DNA of 29,945 nucleotides from an uncultured Collinsella sp. (GCA_900765115.1 CAAFQK010000076.1:1-29945); one strand, 5' to 3'. Positions 8,096 to 16,260 are shown, counted from the first letter of the stretch. A program made the numbers and translations. The notes: generated by a model not told the origin, from the sequence alone.

Positions 8096-8126
8096 AAAAA
8101 AGGGTGGTCGAACGATTCGACCACCC
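8096..8126 (-). terminator. intrinsic terminator of crr
   Basis: Read on the minus strand, an 11-bp perfect hairpin (arms 8116-8126 and 8102-8112, three-base loop) is followed by TTTTTT. It lies 25 bases after the stop of the PTS EIIA gene. This is the clearest intrinsic terminator in the window. Confidence 0.92.
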
Positions 8127-8151
8127 CAAAACACCCTTATGTTGCCGCGGC

Positions 8152-8688
8152 TTACTTGCGGACGACCTTGACGATGGCGTCACCGGCGGCGACAGCGGAG
8201 TCGGCCTCGACGGCAAGCTCGACATCGGCGAACTCGGCGGTGTTGGACACGGCCACGACGACGCAGTCCTTGTAACCGGCAGCGGCGATCTTGGCGCGGT
8301 CGATCTTGAGCATGGGCTGGCCAGCCTTCACGACGTCGTCGGCCTTGACGAAGCCCTCGAAGCCGTCGCCGTTCATGTTGACGGTATCGACGCCAACGTG
8401 CACCAGGACCTCGATGCCGCTATCGGACTGCAGGCCCACAGCGTGACCCATGGTGACGGTAACCTTGCCGTCACAGGGAGCGTAGACCAGATCGTCCTCG
8501 GGCCACACGGCGCAGCCCTTGCCCAGGACCTCGCCACCAAAGACGGGATCGGGCACGTCGGCCATCTTGATGACCTTGCCCTTGACGGGCGAGCACAGCA
8601 CGTCGGCGCCGGCAGAAGCAGAGATGGAGGCAGGAGCAGCGGCAGCCGCGGGCTCAGCCTTCTTCTTGAACATGTCAAACAGACCCAT
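8152..8688 (-). CDS. crr: PTS glucose-type EIIA component
   Basis: A 178-residue cytoplasmic phosphocarrier of the EIIA-Glc family. It takes phosphate from HPr and passes it to the IIB domain of sugar permeases. The phosphorylated histidine is His97 in VLVHVGVDTV and the partner histidine is His82 in GHAVGL. Their spacing of 15 equals that of E. coli His75 and His90. An Ala-rich linker (about 12-29) follows MGLFDMFKKK. I chose ATG 8688 because AGGAGG lies just upstream; the longer frame lacks support. As a free-standing EIIA it could serve the IIBC permease at 26625-28052, which has no IIA domain; that link is inference. Confidence 0.93.
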   Translation of the reverse strand: MGLFDMFKKKAEPAAAAAPASISASAGADVLCSPVKGKVIKMADVPDPVFGGEVLGKGCAVWPEDDLVYAPCDGKVTVTMGHAVGLQSDSGIEVLVHVGVDTVNMNGDGFEGFVKADDVVKAGQPMLKIDRAKIAAAGYKDCVVVAVSNTAEFADVELAVEADSAVAAGDAIVKVVRK

Positions 8689-8737
8689 ACGTTTTCTCCT
8701 CTTGATTAAGCGCAACGTAGTGCGCATGCCTATGGTG

Positions 8738-8743
8738 ATTATA
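8738..8743 (-). promoter_or_regulatory. possible -10 element (TATAAT) of crr
   Basis: A perfect TATAAT on the minus strand lies about 50 bases before the crr start codon. The -35 region at the expected distance (TTAGTT, 8761-8766) is poor, so only the -10 box is supported. Confidence 0.45.
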
Positions 8744-8827
8744 GTGCCAATTGGACCAAAAACTAAGGTGGGGAGTCGAATCGAAAACTCTGCCGACGTC
8801 TTTGTCCATCGGCGCCCGTTTTGTTGA

Positions 8828-8941
8828 TTAACCCTCGATGAGCCCTAGGTGCACGAAGGCGTTCCAGATGCCGTCGTCGTCGACATTCGTGGTCACGAAA
8901 TCGGCCGCCGGTCCGGCGTTCGTCAGAACGCCGGAACTCAA
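8828..8941 (-). pseudogene. C-terminal remnant of a Cof-type (HAD-IIB) phosphatase gene
   Basis: On the minus strand the frame ending at TAA 8828-8830 reads LTNAGPAADFVTTN, then VDDDGIWNAFVHLGLIEG. This closely matches the last 30 or so residues of Cof-like HAD hydrolases (pattern NA...AAD.VT...DDGI...F...GLI). No start codon, ribosome site or upstream catalytic motifs exist; the fragment begins within a duplicated 14-base sequence directly after the GH1 stop. It is probably the tail of a gene that once followed the glucosidase and was lost by deletion. Confidence 0.65.
8912..8935. terminator. hairpin downstream of the GH1 gene
   Basis: The arms TCCGGCGTTC (8912-8921) and GAACGCCGGA (8926-8935) pair perfectly over 10 bp with a GTCA loop, 20 bases after the GH1 stop. 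There is no T-tract, so it may be a Rho-independent terminator only in part, or simply a coding relic of the HAD remnant it overlaps. Confidence 0.4.
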
Positions 8942-8956
8942 TCGCCGGAACTCAAT
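8929..8956. repeat. tandem duplication of a 14-base unit at the GH1 3' end
   Basis: CGCCGGAACTCAAT occurs twice in direct tandem (8929-8942 and 8943-8956), ending at the GH1 stop codon. It marks the junction between the glucosidase gene and the HAD remnant and may be a deletion or slippage scar. Confidence 0.8.
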
Positions 8957-10404
8957 TACTCCAAGCCCTCGGTGCCGTTGGACTTGATGATCTTCTGGTA
9001 TGCGAAGAAGCTGTCCTTGCGGCGGCGCTCGTAGGTGCCGGTGCCGTCGTCGTACTTATCGACATGGATGAAGCCGTAGCGCTTGCGCATCTCGCCGGTA
9101 CCGGCGGACACCAGGTCGATGGGGCCCCACCAGGTGTAGGCGATCAGGTCAACACCATCGGCGACGGCCTCGCCCATGGCCTTGATGTGGCTGCGCAGAT
9201 AGGCGATGCGGTACGGATCGTGAATGGAGCCATCGTCCTCGACCTCGTCGTAGGCGCCCATGCCGTTCTCGACCACCATCAGCGGAATCTCGTAACGGGC
9301 GTAAATCTCGTTGAGGGCGATGCGCAGGCCCAGCGGGTCAATCTGCCAACCCCAGTCGGTGGACTCCAGGTAGGGATTCTTGCCGCCAAAGGTCATGTTG
9401 CCCTCGGTCATCTCGTGGTCCTCGTGCGTGCCGACGGTGCCGGACATGTAGTAGCTAAAGGAATAGAAGTCGACCTTGCCGTCGGCGATATCCTGCAGGT
9501 CGCCGTCCTCCATTGCGAGCTCGACGCCGTTCTCGGCCCAGAAGCGCTTGGCATAGAACGGGTACTTGCCGCGCACCTGCACGTCGGAGCAGTACCAGTT
9601 CATGGAGTTCATCTGCTGCTGCGTGGCGAACACGTCGACCGGGTCGCACGTCGCAGCATAGGAGAGGATGAAGCAATCCATGTTGCCTATCTTGAACTGC
9701 GGATAGTGCTCGTGGGCGTAGCGCACGACGCGGCCGCTGGCCACGAACTGGTGATGCAGGGCCTGGAAGCGCTGCTGGGCGGTGGTCTTGATGGCGCTTG
9801 CCGGACCCTCGAAGCCCTGGATCAGGCCGGTCTCCATCATGGCGCCCATGTCCATGGTGCCGCAGTTGATCTCGTTGAAGGTCAGCCAGAACTTGACCTT
9901 GTCCTGGTAGCGGTCGAAGACAGTCTGGCAATACTTCTCAAAGAAGCCGATGAGCTCGCGACTTGCCCAGCCGTTGTACTTCTCGACCAGGTGATAGGGC
10001 ATCTCGTAGTGCGAGAGGGTCACGAGTGGCTCGATGTTATGCGCGCGCAGGCAGTCGAAGACGCGGTCGTAGAAGGCGAGACCGGCCTCGTTGGGCTCGG
10101 CATCATCGCCGTTGGGGAAGATGCGGCTCCAGGAGATGGACATGCGGAACATGTTGAAGCCCATCTCGGCGAACAGTGCGATATCCTCCTCGTAGTGATG
10201 GTAGAAATCGATGCCGTCATGGTTGGGGTAGAAGCGATTGGGGTCGATGTCGATCGTGATCTGGCGCGGCTCCTTGTAGCTGCCGCCCAGGAAGTGGTCG
10301 TCGACGGAAGCGCCGCGGCCGTCCACGTTCCAAGCGCCCTCAAACTGATTAGCGGCGGTGGCGCCACCCCAATAGAAACCCTCGGGGAACTTGATGTTTG
10401 CCAT
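8956..10404 (-). CDS. GH1 6-phospho-beta-glucosidase
   Basis: A 482-residue glycoside hydrolase family 1 enzyme with a (beta/alpha)8 barrel. The acid/base Glu178 is in TFNEIN and the nucleophile Glu379 is in VVENG. The loop VSAGTGEMRKRYGF matches the phosphate-binding Ser/Lys/Tyr region of 6-phospho-beta-glucosidases (BglA type), pointing to PTS-imported, phosphorylated cellobiose- or salicin-like substrates in the cytoplasm rather than free glucosides. I chose ATG 10404 because AAGGAG is 6 bases upstream; an ATG at 10410 is too close to that site. The C-terminus is complete. A HAD remnant lies immediately downstream, suggesting a former bgl-HAD pair. Confidence 0.9.
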   Translation of the reverse strand: MANIKFPEGFYWGGATAANQFEGAWNVDGRGASVDDHFLGGSYKEPRQITIDIDPNRFYPNHDGIDFYHHYEEDIALFAEMGFNMFRMSISWSRIFPNGDDAEPNEAGLAFYDRVFDCLRAHNIEPLVTLSHYEMPYHLVEKYNGWASRELIGFFEKYCQTVFDRYQDKVKFWLTFNEINCGTMDMGAMMETGLIQGFEGPASAIKTTAQQRFQALHHQFVASGRVVRYAHEHYPQFKIGNMDCFILSYAATCDPVDVFATQQQMNSMNWYCSDVQVRGKYPFYAKRFWAENGVELAMEDGDLQDIADGKVDFYSFSYYMSGTVGTHEDHEMTEGNMTFGGKNPYLESTDWGWQIDPLGLRIALNEIYARYEIPLMVVENGMGAYDEVEDDGSIHDPYRIAYLRSHIKAMGEAVADGVDLIAYTWWGPIDLVSAGTGEMRKRYGFIHVDKYDDGTGTYERRRKDSFFAYQKIIKSNGTEGLE

Positions 10405-10540
10405 GAGCATCTCCTTTGCATCGTGGGTCGATAAGCCGAGTATCGCCCACGCGGGAGACATGCGGAGGCGGGGGCGCCAAACCCGACACTTCTTTTCGCG
10501 CCCGCGGCCTGCCGCCGTCCCGCCCCTGACACTTCCTGAT

Positions 10541-10578
10541 ACCCGCCAAAAAGGGACAGGTTTATTTTGGTAGGTTTT
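10541..10578 (-). repeat. CCTGTCCC-type palindrome overlapping the end of the AraC gene
   Basis: The arms ACCCGCCAAAA (10541-10551) and TTTTGGTAGGT (10565-10575) pair with one G/T position. On the minus strand the loop contains AATAAACCTGTCCC. It is nearly the same element as 14286-14324, and both overlap a stop codon in the same CCAAAATAAACC context. Confidence 0.7.
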
Positions 10579-11584
10579 ATCTGGGCAAACGCTGACGATA
10601 GGCCGCCGGCGTGCAGCCATAGCGCTCGGCAAACTTTTTGTAGAAGAAGCTCATGTTGGCATAACCCGCCTCGCGCGCGGCCGCCTCTGCCGTGGCGCCG
10701 GCGTCGAGCAGTGTCGCTGCGCGCGCCAGGCGGCTCTCTTGCACGAGCTGCATGAATGTGCGGCCCGTCCGACGCTTGAGTAGGGCGCTTGCGTAGTTGG
10801 GGCTCAGATGCAGGTGGCGGGCGAGGTCATCGAGGGTGCAGTCGCAGGCGTTGCGCTCGATGAAGCCCATGGCAGCCGCGACCTGCGCCGACGGCAGCGC
10901 GGGCACGTCTGCTTGCAACAGCGTCGCCTCGTAGCTTTGCATGAGCTCGACCAGCAGCAGCTCGAACAGTCTCGAGACGATCTGGGGGCTCGCCGCCGTC
11001 GGCTCCAGGCGCTCACAGAGCATCTCCTGCATGTAGCGGCGCACGCGACGGCTGCCGCCCGTGTGGAAATGAACGTGACCGCGGTGATCGGTTTCGTCCG
11101 TGAGGGCGTTGAGCAGGAACCGCGAGACCGCGCTTGTGGGCGAAAGGCTTTGCTCCAGGCTACGGCGCAGCATTGGCCGCGAGATGATGACGCTCAGCAT
11201 TATGTCGTGCTCACCGAGCTCGCCAACAGCATGCGGGCAGGCGGCATCGAGCAGGAGGACCTCGTTTTGAGCGAGCATGAGCGGCGCGCCGTTGACGATC
11301 TGCGGCGCTCGTCCTCGATAGACATAGCTGATTTCGACATAATCGTGCACGTGTTCCGGCACAGGATTGAAGCGCGAGTTGCGAACAATCGATAGACCTT
11401 CGGGCATGCCTTCTTGGTGCAGAGCGAGCGTTGGGTTGCCAATTTTACGAATGAATCGGCCATCAATATCTGCCTGATTACCTTGACCGAGTGCATCGCT
11501 CCAGTCGTAATGGGCGCCCGCGCGATAGGCGCGTTCACTGTCGGTCAGCTCAAGCAGCAGGTTATCCAGATGCGCGAGCTCCAT
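10577..11584 (-). CDS. AraC-family transcriptional regulator
   Basis: A 335-residue regulator. The N-terminal half has a cupin-like sensor domain (conserved HVHDYVEISYVYRG around residues 77-90). The C-terminal hundred residues carry the two AraC helix-turn-helices (LDDLARHLHLSPNYASALLKR, then AAREAGYANMSFFYKKFAERYG ending in TPAAYR). The start ATG 11584 is preceded by GGAGC. It is divergent from the GH106-like gene across 116 bp, so it most likely activates that gene, and perhaps the GH1 gene that follows it on the same strand, in response to a sugar; the ligand is unknown. Confidence 0.9.
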   Translation of the reverse strand: MELAHLDNLLLELTDSERAYRAGAHYDWSDALGQGNQADIDGRFIRKIGNPTLALHQEGMPEGLSIVRNSRFNPVPEHVHDYVEISYVYRGRAPQIVNGAPLMLAQNEVLLLDAACPHAVGELGEHDIMLSVIISRPMLRRSLEQSLSPTSAVSRFLLNALTDETDHRGHVHFHTGGSRRVRRYMQEMLCERLEPTAASPQIVSRLFELLLVELMQSYEATLLQADVPALPSAQVAAAMGFIERNACDCTLDDLARHLHLSPNYASALLKRRTGRTFMQLVQESRLARAATLLDAGATAEAAAREAGYANMSFFYKKFAERYGCTPAAYRQRLPR

Positions 11585-11700
11585 AGTGCTCCTATCGTTG
11601 ATTCGGTCATATTCTGCCGTGGTTTTGATATTAGCAGGGCGGCGCGCTCGGCGTACTCTGACTTCAATGGATTTGAAAGGCTGGTTTTGGAGGAGCGTAT

Positions 11701-14301
11701 ATGGCGGCGTATTTTGAGCAGGTGCTTGGCGGCACCTACGACAACCATGTACTTCCGTTCTTGTGGCTCAAGGGCGAGGCGCGCGAGACGATTACCGAGT
11801 ATTTGGAGCAGATTGCCGGGGCCGACATCCGCGAGGTTTGCCTGGAATCGCGCACGCATCCCGATTTCTGTCGCGACGGCTGGTGGTCTGACCTGCGCTT
11901 TATCATCGGCGAGTGCAAGCGCCTGGGGTTAAAGATCTGGTTGCTCGACGACGCCCACTTCCCCACAGGCTATGCCAACGGCGCGCTCGAAGGCGATGAC
12001 GTCGACCCCGCGCTCAAGAAGACCGTGCTCAAGCATCGCACGATTACGGTCGTTGGTCCCCAGCCGTCCACGACCATCAAGCTCGGTAATCTCATGGACC
12101 CCACCGAGCGCTTTGTGGGCGCGGCGGCTTTTGATGCCGCTGGTGCGCCGCTCGACCTTGCGCTCGCTGTTGAGCAAGGAGACGATGGCACACCCGCCCG
12201 CCTGCGTTTTGACGCCCCCGCTGGTGTCACCACGATCGAGCTGTACGTCACCAGCCAAAAGACCGGCTTTCGCGATGAGTACATCAACATGGCCGATGGT
12301 GCCTCATGCCGCATGCTGATCGATGCCGTCTACGAGCCCACGTTTGAGCATCTGGGCGACGAGTTTGGCAAAACGATCTTGGGCTTCTTTACCGACGAGC
12401 CCGGCTTTATGAACGAGAAGGGCACCACGCTCGACGATGCCTCTACCAGCAGCTTTATCGGGCGAAGCGACCTGGCGCTGCCGTGGTCGGACGAGCTTGC
12501 CCGCCGCCTACACGATGCGCTTGGCGAGAATTGGCTTACCAAGTTGCACGGCCTTTGGACGCGCGAGGCAGACGGCGCCCAGGTCCGTCACGCCTACATG
12601 GATATTGCCACGCAGCTCTACCGCGCGTGCTTTGACGAGCAGATCGGCGACTGGTGCCGTACGCACGGCGTTATGCACATTGGCCACGTGATCGAGGACA
12701 AGAGTTGCCACACGCGCCTGGGCCAGGGCGCGGGACATTACTTCCGCGCGGTCGCGGGGCAGGACATGGCCGGCGTCGACGTCGTCATCAACCAGCTTGC
12801 CCCCGGAATTGACCGCGGGCGCTACAGCTATTTCCACGGCGCATGGAACATGGAGTTCTTTACGTACGCGCTTGCCAAGCTGGGCTCTTCGGCCGCGCGC
12901 CTCGACCCCAAAAAGCAGGGGCGCTGCATGGCCGAGGTCTTTGGCGCCTTTGGCTGGCACGAGGGCCTGCGTGAGATGAAGTGGATCGCCGATCACATGC
13001 TCGTCCGCGGTGTTAATTGGTTTACGCCGCACGCGTTTAGCATGGCGCCTTTCCCCGATTGGGACTGCCCGCCGCACTTTTACGCGCACGGCAACAACCC
13101 GCAGTGGCCGCACTTTGGCCAGCTCATGCGCTATATGAATCGCATGGCGACGCTCCTTTCGGGAGGCGCCGCCGCTCGCCCCGTCGCCATCCTGTACCAT
13201 GCCGACGCCGAATGGGCCGGCAACGCCATGCCCGTCGAGCGCGTGGCGGCCGAACTCACGCGCGCGCAGATCGACTTTGATTTTGTGCCGGCAGAGGCTT
13301 TTGAGAATGAGGAGCGTTACGAGGTTTCGATTGCCGATGGGACGTTTGCCGTTAATGGCTGTCGCTACCAGGCGTTTGTTATGCCCGGGGCTTCGTTTAT
13401 TGGCGCTGTCACAGCACGTGCCGTCGGGCGCATGATGGCCGCGGGGGTTATGGCGCTTGCCGTCGACGAGGTGCCCGGCGCGCTTTACGACGCGGATGGC
13501 GCGGCCGAGCTGAGCGGTCTTGCCGCGACCCCGCTTGCCGATGTGGCGGCTGCGCTTGCACGCGCGGGGCTGCAGACTGTTGTGACCGATACGCCGCAGC
13601 CCTGGCTACGCGCGCTTCGCTACGAGCGTGCCGGCGAGACCTACGTCATGTTGGTCAACGAGCACCCACGTGAAAGCATTTGCTGCACGGTTTCGCTTCC
13701 GCAAGACAAGTGTCTTTGCGGAACGCGCCTCGACCTGCTGAACAGCACCAAGCCCGTTGCGTTTGACGGCGTGCTGGAGCTGGCGCCTTACGAGAGCTGC
13801 GTTGTTGTTCTGGAGGCAAGCGGCGCAATCGAGCCCGCGGACTGCACCGACACGAGCACACGTGCAACGCTCGCCCTCGACATCAGCCACTCCTGGACCG
13901 TCGCCCTCTCCCCTGCCGGCAGCGATGGAACCTTTGGCGAGCCGCAAAAGCTCGAGCGCCTGTGCGACCTCACGGCCGAGCAGTTCCCCGGCGTATGTGG
14001 TACGTTCCGCTATCGCACGTCGTTCGAGCTGGCCGACGACCTCGCCCACACCGTCATTGACCTAGGGGATGTCTACGAAGTCGCAACGCTCACACTCGAC
14101 GGACAAACGCTCGGCACGCGCATCTGCCCGCCCTACCGCTTTGCGACAGGCGCGCTTACCGCCGGCGCACACGAGCTCGCCATCGATGTCATCAACACAC
14201 TCGACCATGCGACCTCCGACATCTTCGCCCTCACCGAGCCCGTCGCGCCCAGCGGTGTCCTCGGCCCCGTTACCCTTCTCGGGCAAAACCTGCCAAAATA
14301 A
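11701..14301 (+). CDS. large glycoside hydrolase, GH106-like (alpha-L-rhamnosidase type)
   Basis: An 866-residue cytoplasmic enzyme without a signal peptide. The N-terminal half looks like a TIM barrel with FFTDEPGFMN (Glu233) and HIGHVIEDKS (Glu332) as candidate catalytic acids. A middle domain of glutamine-amidotransferase-like topology (about 480-640, starting LSGGAAARPVAILYHADAEW) follows, and a jelly-roll galactose-binding-like domain ends the protein (about 740-866). This layout and the TDEP motif recall GH106-type rhamnosidases, but specificity is not proven. GGAGGAGC precedes ATG 11701. It is divergent from the AraC regulator and followed by an RpiR regulator, forming a sugar-response unit. 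The stop codon lies within a 13-bp palindrome. Confidence 0.7.
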   Translation: MAAYFEQVLGGTYDNHVLPFLWLKGEARETITEYLEQIAGADIREVCLESRTHPDFCRDGWWSDLRFIIGECKRLGLKIWLLDDAHFPTGYANGALEGDDVDPALKKTVLKHRTITVVGPQPSTTIKLGNLMDPTERFVGAAAFDAAGAPLDLALAVEQGDDGTPARLRFDAPAGVTTIELYVTSQKTGFRDEYINMADGASCRMLIDAVYEPTFEHLGDEFGKTILGFFTDEPGFMNEKGTTLDDASTSSFIGRSDLALPWSDELARRLHDALGENWLTKLHGLWTREADGAQVRHAYMDIATQLYRACFDEQIGDWCRTHGVMHIGHVIEDKSCHTRLGQGAGHYFRAVAGQDMAGVDVVINQLAPGIDRGRYSYFHGAWNMEFFTYALAKLGSSAARLDPKKQGRCMAEVFGAFGWHEGLREMKWIADHMLVRGVNWFTPHAFSMAPFPDWDCPPHFYAHGNNPQWPHFGQLMRYMNRMATLLSGGAAARPVAILYHADAEWAGNAMPVERVAAELTRAQIDFDFVPAEAFENEERYEVSIADGTFAVNGCRYQAFVMPGASFIGAVTARAVGRMMAAGVMALAVDEVPGALYDADGAAELSGLAATPLADVAAALARAGLQTVVTDTPQPWLRALRYERAGETYVMLVNEHPRESICCTVSLPQDKCLCGTRLDLLNSTKPVAFDGVLELAPYESCVVVLEASGAIEPADCTDTSTRATLALDISHSWTVALSPAGSDGTFGEPQKLERLCDLTAEQFPGVCGTFRYRTSFELADDLAHTVIDLGDVYEVATLTLDGQTLGTRICPPYRFATGALTAGAHELAIDVINTLDHATSDIFALTEPVAPSGVLGPVTLLGQNLPK

Positions 14302-14324
14302 ACCCGTCTCTTTTTGGCAGGTTT
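14286..14324 (+). repeat. 13-bp perfect palindrome overlapping the stop of the GH106-like gene
   Basis: AAACCTGCCAAAA (14286-14298) and TTTTGGCAGGTTT (14312-14324) pair perfectly around a loop with TAAACCCGTCTC, whose TAA is the gene's stop codon. It is the sister of the element at 10541-10578. The pair flank the AraC/GH106 divergent unit at both ends. Confidence 0.8.
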
Positions 14325-14343
14325 GGCGAGTGCGGGAGTTCGA

Positions 14344-15198
14344 ATGGATATCAAACGCAAGATTACCGAGGCGCAGGGCCTAACCCCTACCGAGCAGCAG
14401 CTCGGCATCTCGGCCCTTGCCATGGGCGAGGACATCCGCGGACTCTCCATTAAGGAGTTTGCCGCCCGCGCCAATGTTTCGGTCGCAAGCGTGCACCGTT
14501 TTTGCAAAAAGCTCGGCCTCGAGGGCTTTAAGGACCTCAAGGTCGAGCTTATCCGCCTGGCGACCGAAGCAGGCAACCGCCGCGACGTGGACATCAACTT
14601 TCCCTTCGATGCCACGTCCACGCCCGCGCAGGTTATGGAGCGCATGGAAGGGCTCTACCAGACCACGCTGGCCGAGACGCAGGAGCTGCTCGACCCCGCG
14701 CAGCTCGACCACGCCGCCAAACTGATCGCGAAGGCACGGCAGGTCGATATCTACACCGGCTCGCACAACCTCTATCCAGCGGGGATGTTCCGCGACCGCC
14801 TACTTTCGTCCGGCAAGAGCGCCACATGCTACAGCAGCACCGAGGCCCAGGTGCGCACGGCGCTCGCCTCGGATTCCGGCAATGTGGCGATCGTCATCTC
14901 CTACAGCGGCCTTGCACCCAACCTCAAGGAAATCTTGCCGATCCTCAGCAGCCGACATGTTCCCGTCATTGTCATCGGCACACCTTATTGTGCGCGCCTG
15001 CACCCCGGCTTTGCCGCCTACCTCACGGTGAGCGACCACGAGAGCATGACGCACCGCATCACGCAGTTCGCCAGCCACATCGCCGTGCAATACGTGCTCG
15101 ATTCGCTCTACAGCAGCTACTTTGCCAAAGACTACGCCCGCTGCGCCGAGTTCCTAGAGCGCTCATTCCCCTACACCCGCCTGCCAGGACTCAAGTAG
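14344..15198 (+). CDS. MurR/RpiR-family transcriptional regulator
   Basis: A 284-residue repressor-type regulator. Residues 1-75 form the RpiR helix-turn-helix (IKEFAARANVSVASVHRFCK, then GFKDLKVEL). Residues about 125-260 form a SIS sugar-isomerase domain (DIYTGSHNLYPAG, then IVISYSGLAPNLKEIL), which binds a phosphosugar. I chose ATG 14344 with GGGAG upstream; the longer frame from 14314 overlaps the upstream palindrome. It lies 42 bases after the GH106-like gene and may be co-transcribed through it, or control it; the effector is unknown. Confidence 0.88.
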   Translation: MDIKRKITEAQGLTPTEQQLGISALAMGEDIRGLSIKEFAARANVSVASVHRFCKKLGLEGFKDLKVELIRLATEAGNRRDVDINFPFDATSTPAQVMERMEGLYQTTLAETQELLDPAQLDHAAKLIAKARQVDIYTGSHNLYPAGMFRDRLLSSGKSATCYSSTEAQVRTALASDSGNVAIVISYSGLAPNLKEILPILSSRHVPVIVIGTPYCARLHPGFAAYLTVSDHESMTHRITQFASHIAVQYVLDSLYSSYFAKDYARCAEFLERSFPYTRLPGLK

Positions 15199-15228
15199 CA
15201 ACAAGCGTGGATTTTCGGACACTTATCA

Positions 15229-15298
15229 AATGAGCGTGGATAATCTCCCACTTTGAGCCCCCACACAGGCCAAAAACGGGAGATTATCCACGCTCATT
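15229..15298. repeat. perfect 21-bp inverted repeat after the RpiR gene
   Basis: The arms 15229-15249 and 15278-15298 (core GAGCGTGGATAATCTCCC) are exact reverse complements with a 28-base loop. A partial extra copy of the arm (AAGCGTGGATT) lies 25 bases upstream. This repeat and element copy B fill most of the gene-free stretch 15199-15517. Confidence 0.85.
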
Positions 15299-15370
15299 CT
15301 GGATGGTACATTTTCCTCCGTCCCCAAGGGATCCAAGCACCAGCTAAGACAACGCCGATGTCTTGGCACC

Positions 15371-15518
15371 GACAGCGAGCGGGTCGCATTTGAGACAAGG
15401 TGACGTGAAACGAAAGGGCGCTGACCTTCTGGTCGCGCCCTTGAAGTTGAACGTCAGATTGTCCAAATGCGGCCCGCGCAGCGTCGAGCAGTTACGGCGT
15501 TTGGTAAAACGCCGTAAC
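15371..15518. ncRNA. candidate structured RNA element, copy B
   Basis: It has the same architecture as copy A at 7207-7354: GACAGCGAGC; P1 (GCATTTG 15386-15392, bulged A, GACAA, with TTGTCCAAATGC 15459-15470); P2 (TGACGT 15401-15406 with ACGTCA 15451-15456); P3 (AAGGGCGC 15414-15421 with GCGCCCTT 15435-15442, topped by GACCTTCTGGTC); GCGCAGCGTC; and P4, a perfect 12-bp hairpin (15491-15518). P1, P3 and P4 differ in sequence from copy A while pairing is kept. P4 overlaps the pyrE stop codon by one base. Which strand is transcribed is not known. Confidence 0.65.
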
Positions 15519-16198
15519 TAACGTGCTCCGTACTGCTCGTAGTAGGCGTCGATGGCGGTCTTGAGCTCGTCGTCGATGACAACCTTGCCGTCGATCTCGT
15601 GGTTGTAGAGGGTCTCGACGACCTCGGCCATGGAGACGATGCTCGCGACGGGGAAACCGTACTTGGCCTCGATCTCCTTCTGCGCGGTGGTCACACCGCC
15701 CTTGCCGACCTCCATGCGGTTGAGGGACACGATCAGGCCCTTGATCTCGACATCGGCAGCAGCCTTGACCTTGGGATAGGTCTCGTCGATGGACTTGCCG
15801 CTGGTGGTAACGTCCTCGACCATGACCACACGGTCGCCGTCCTGGGGCTCATAACCCAGCAGGTTGCCCTTATCGGCACCGTGGTCCTTGGCCTCCTTGC
15901 GGTCGCAGCAGTACTTGACCTCCTTGCCGTACAGCTCGTGGTAGGCAATTGCGGTCACGACGGCCAGCGGAATACCCTTGTAGGCCGGTCCAAACAGCAC
16001 GTCAAAGTCGTCGCCAAAGTTATCGTGGATGGCCTGGGCGTAATACTCGCCCAGCTTCTTGAGCTGATAGCCCGTCACGTAAGCGCCGGCGTTCATAAAG
16101 AACGGGGACTGACGGCCGCTCTTGAGCGTAAAGCTGCCGAACTTAAGGACGTCGGACTCGACCATAAACTTGATGAACTCTTGCTTGTAAGCCTCCAT
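15518..16198 (-). CDS. pyrE: orotate phosphoribosyltransferase
   Basis: A 226-residue cytoplasmic enzyme that joins orotate to PRPP to give orotidine 5'-phosphate in pyrimidine synthesis. The PRPP-binding motif VVMVEDVTTSGKS is present, as are the N-terminal LKSGRQSPFFMNAG and the GPAYKGIPL loops that bind orotate and phosphate. The start ATG 16198 has GAGGAG upstream. No other pyr genes are adjacent, which is unusual since pyrE is often beside pyrF or pyrD. It is divergent from the magnesium ATPase leader and followed at once by structured element copy B. Confidence 0.95.
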   Translation of the reverse strand: MEAYKQEFIKFMVESDVLKFGSFTLKSGRQSPFFMNAGAYVTGYQLKKLGEYYAQAIHDNFGDDFDVLFGPAYKGIPLAVVTAIAYHELYGKEVKYCCDRKEAKDHGADKGNLLGYEPQDGDRVVMVEDVTTSGKSIDETYPKVKAAADVEIKGLIVSLNRMEVGKGGVTTAQKEIEAKYGFPVASIVSMAEVVETLYNHEIDGKVVIDDELKTAIDAYYEQYGAR

Positions 16199-16260
16199 GC
16201 GGGCTCCTCTCGTAATCGCGTGCGTGCTCTTCAGTTTAGCGCAGGCGAGGCGTCGATGTG

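Noticed and set aside
9064..10434. 456-residue open frame on the plus strand
   Set aside because: Lies wholly opposite the GH1 gene; its Val/Ala/His/Gly-rich translation is the typical antisense shadow of GC-rich coding DNA and has no ribosome site.
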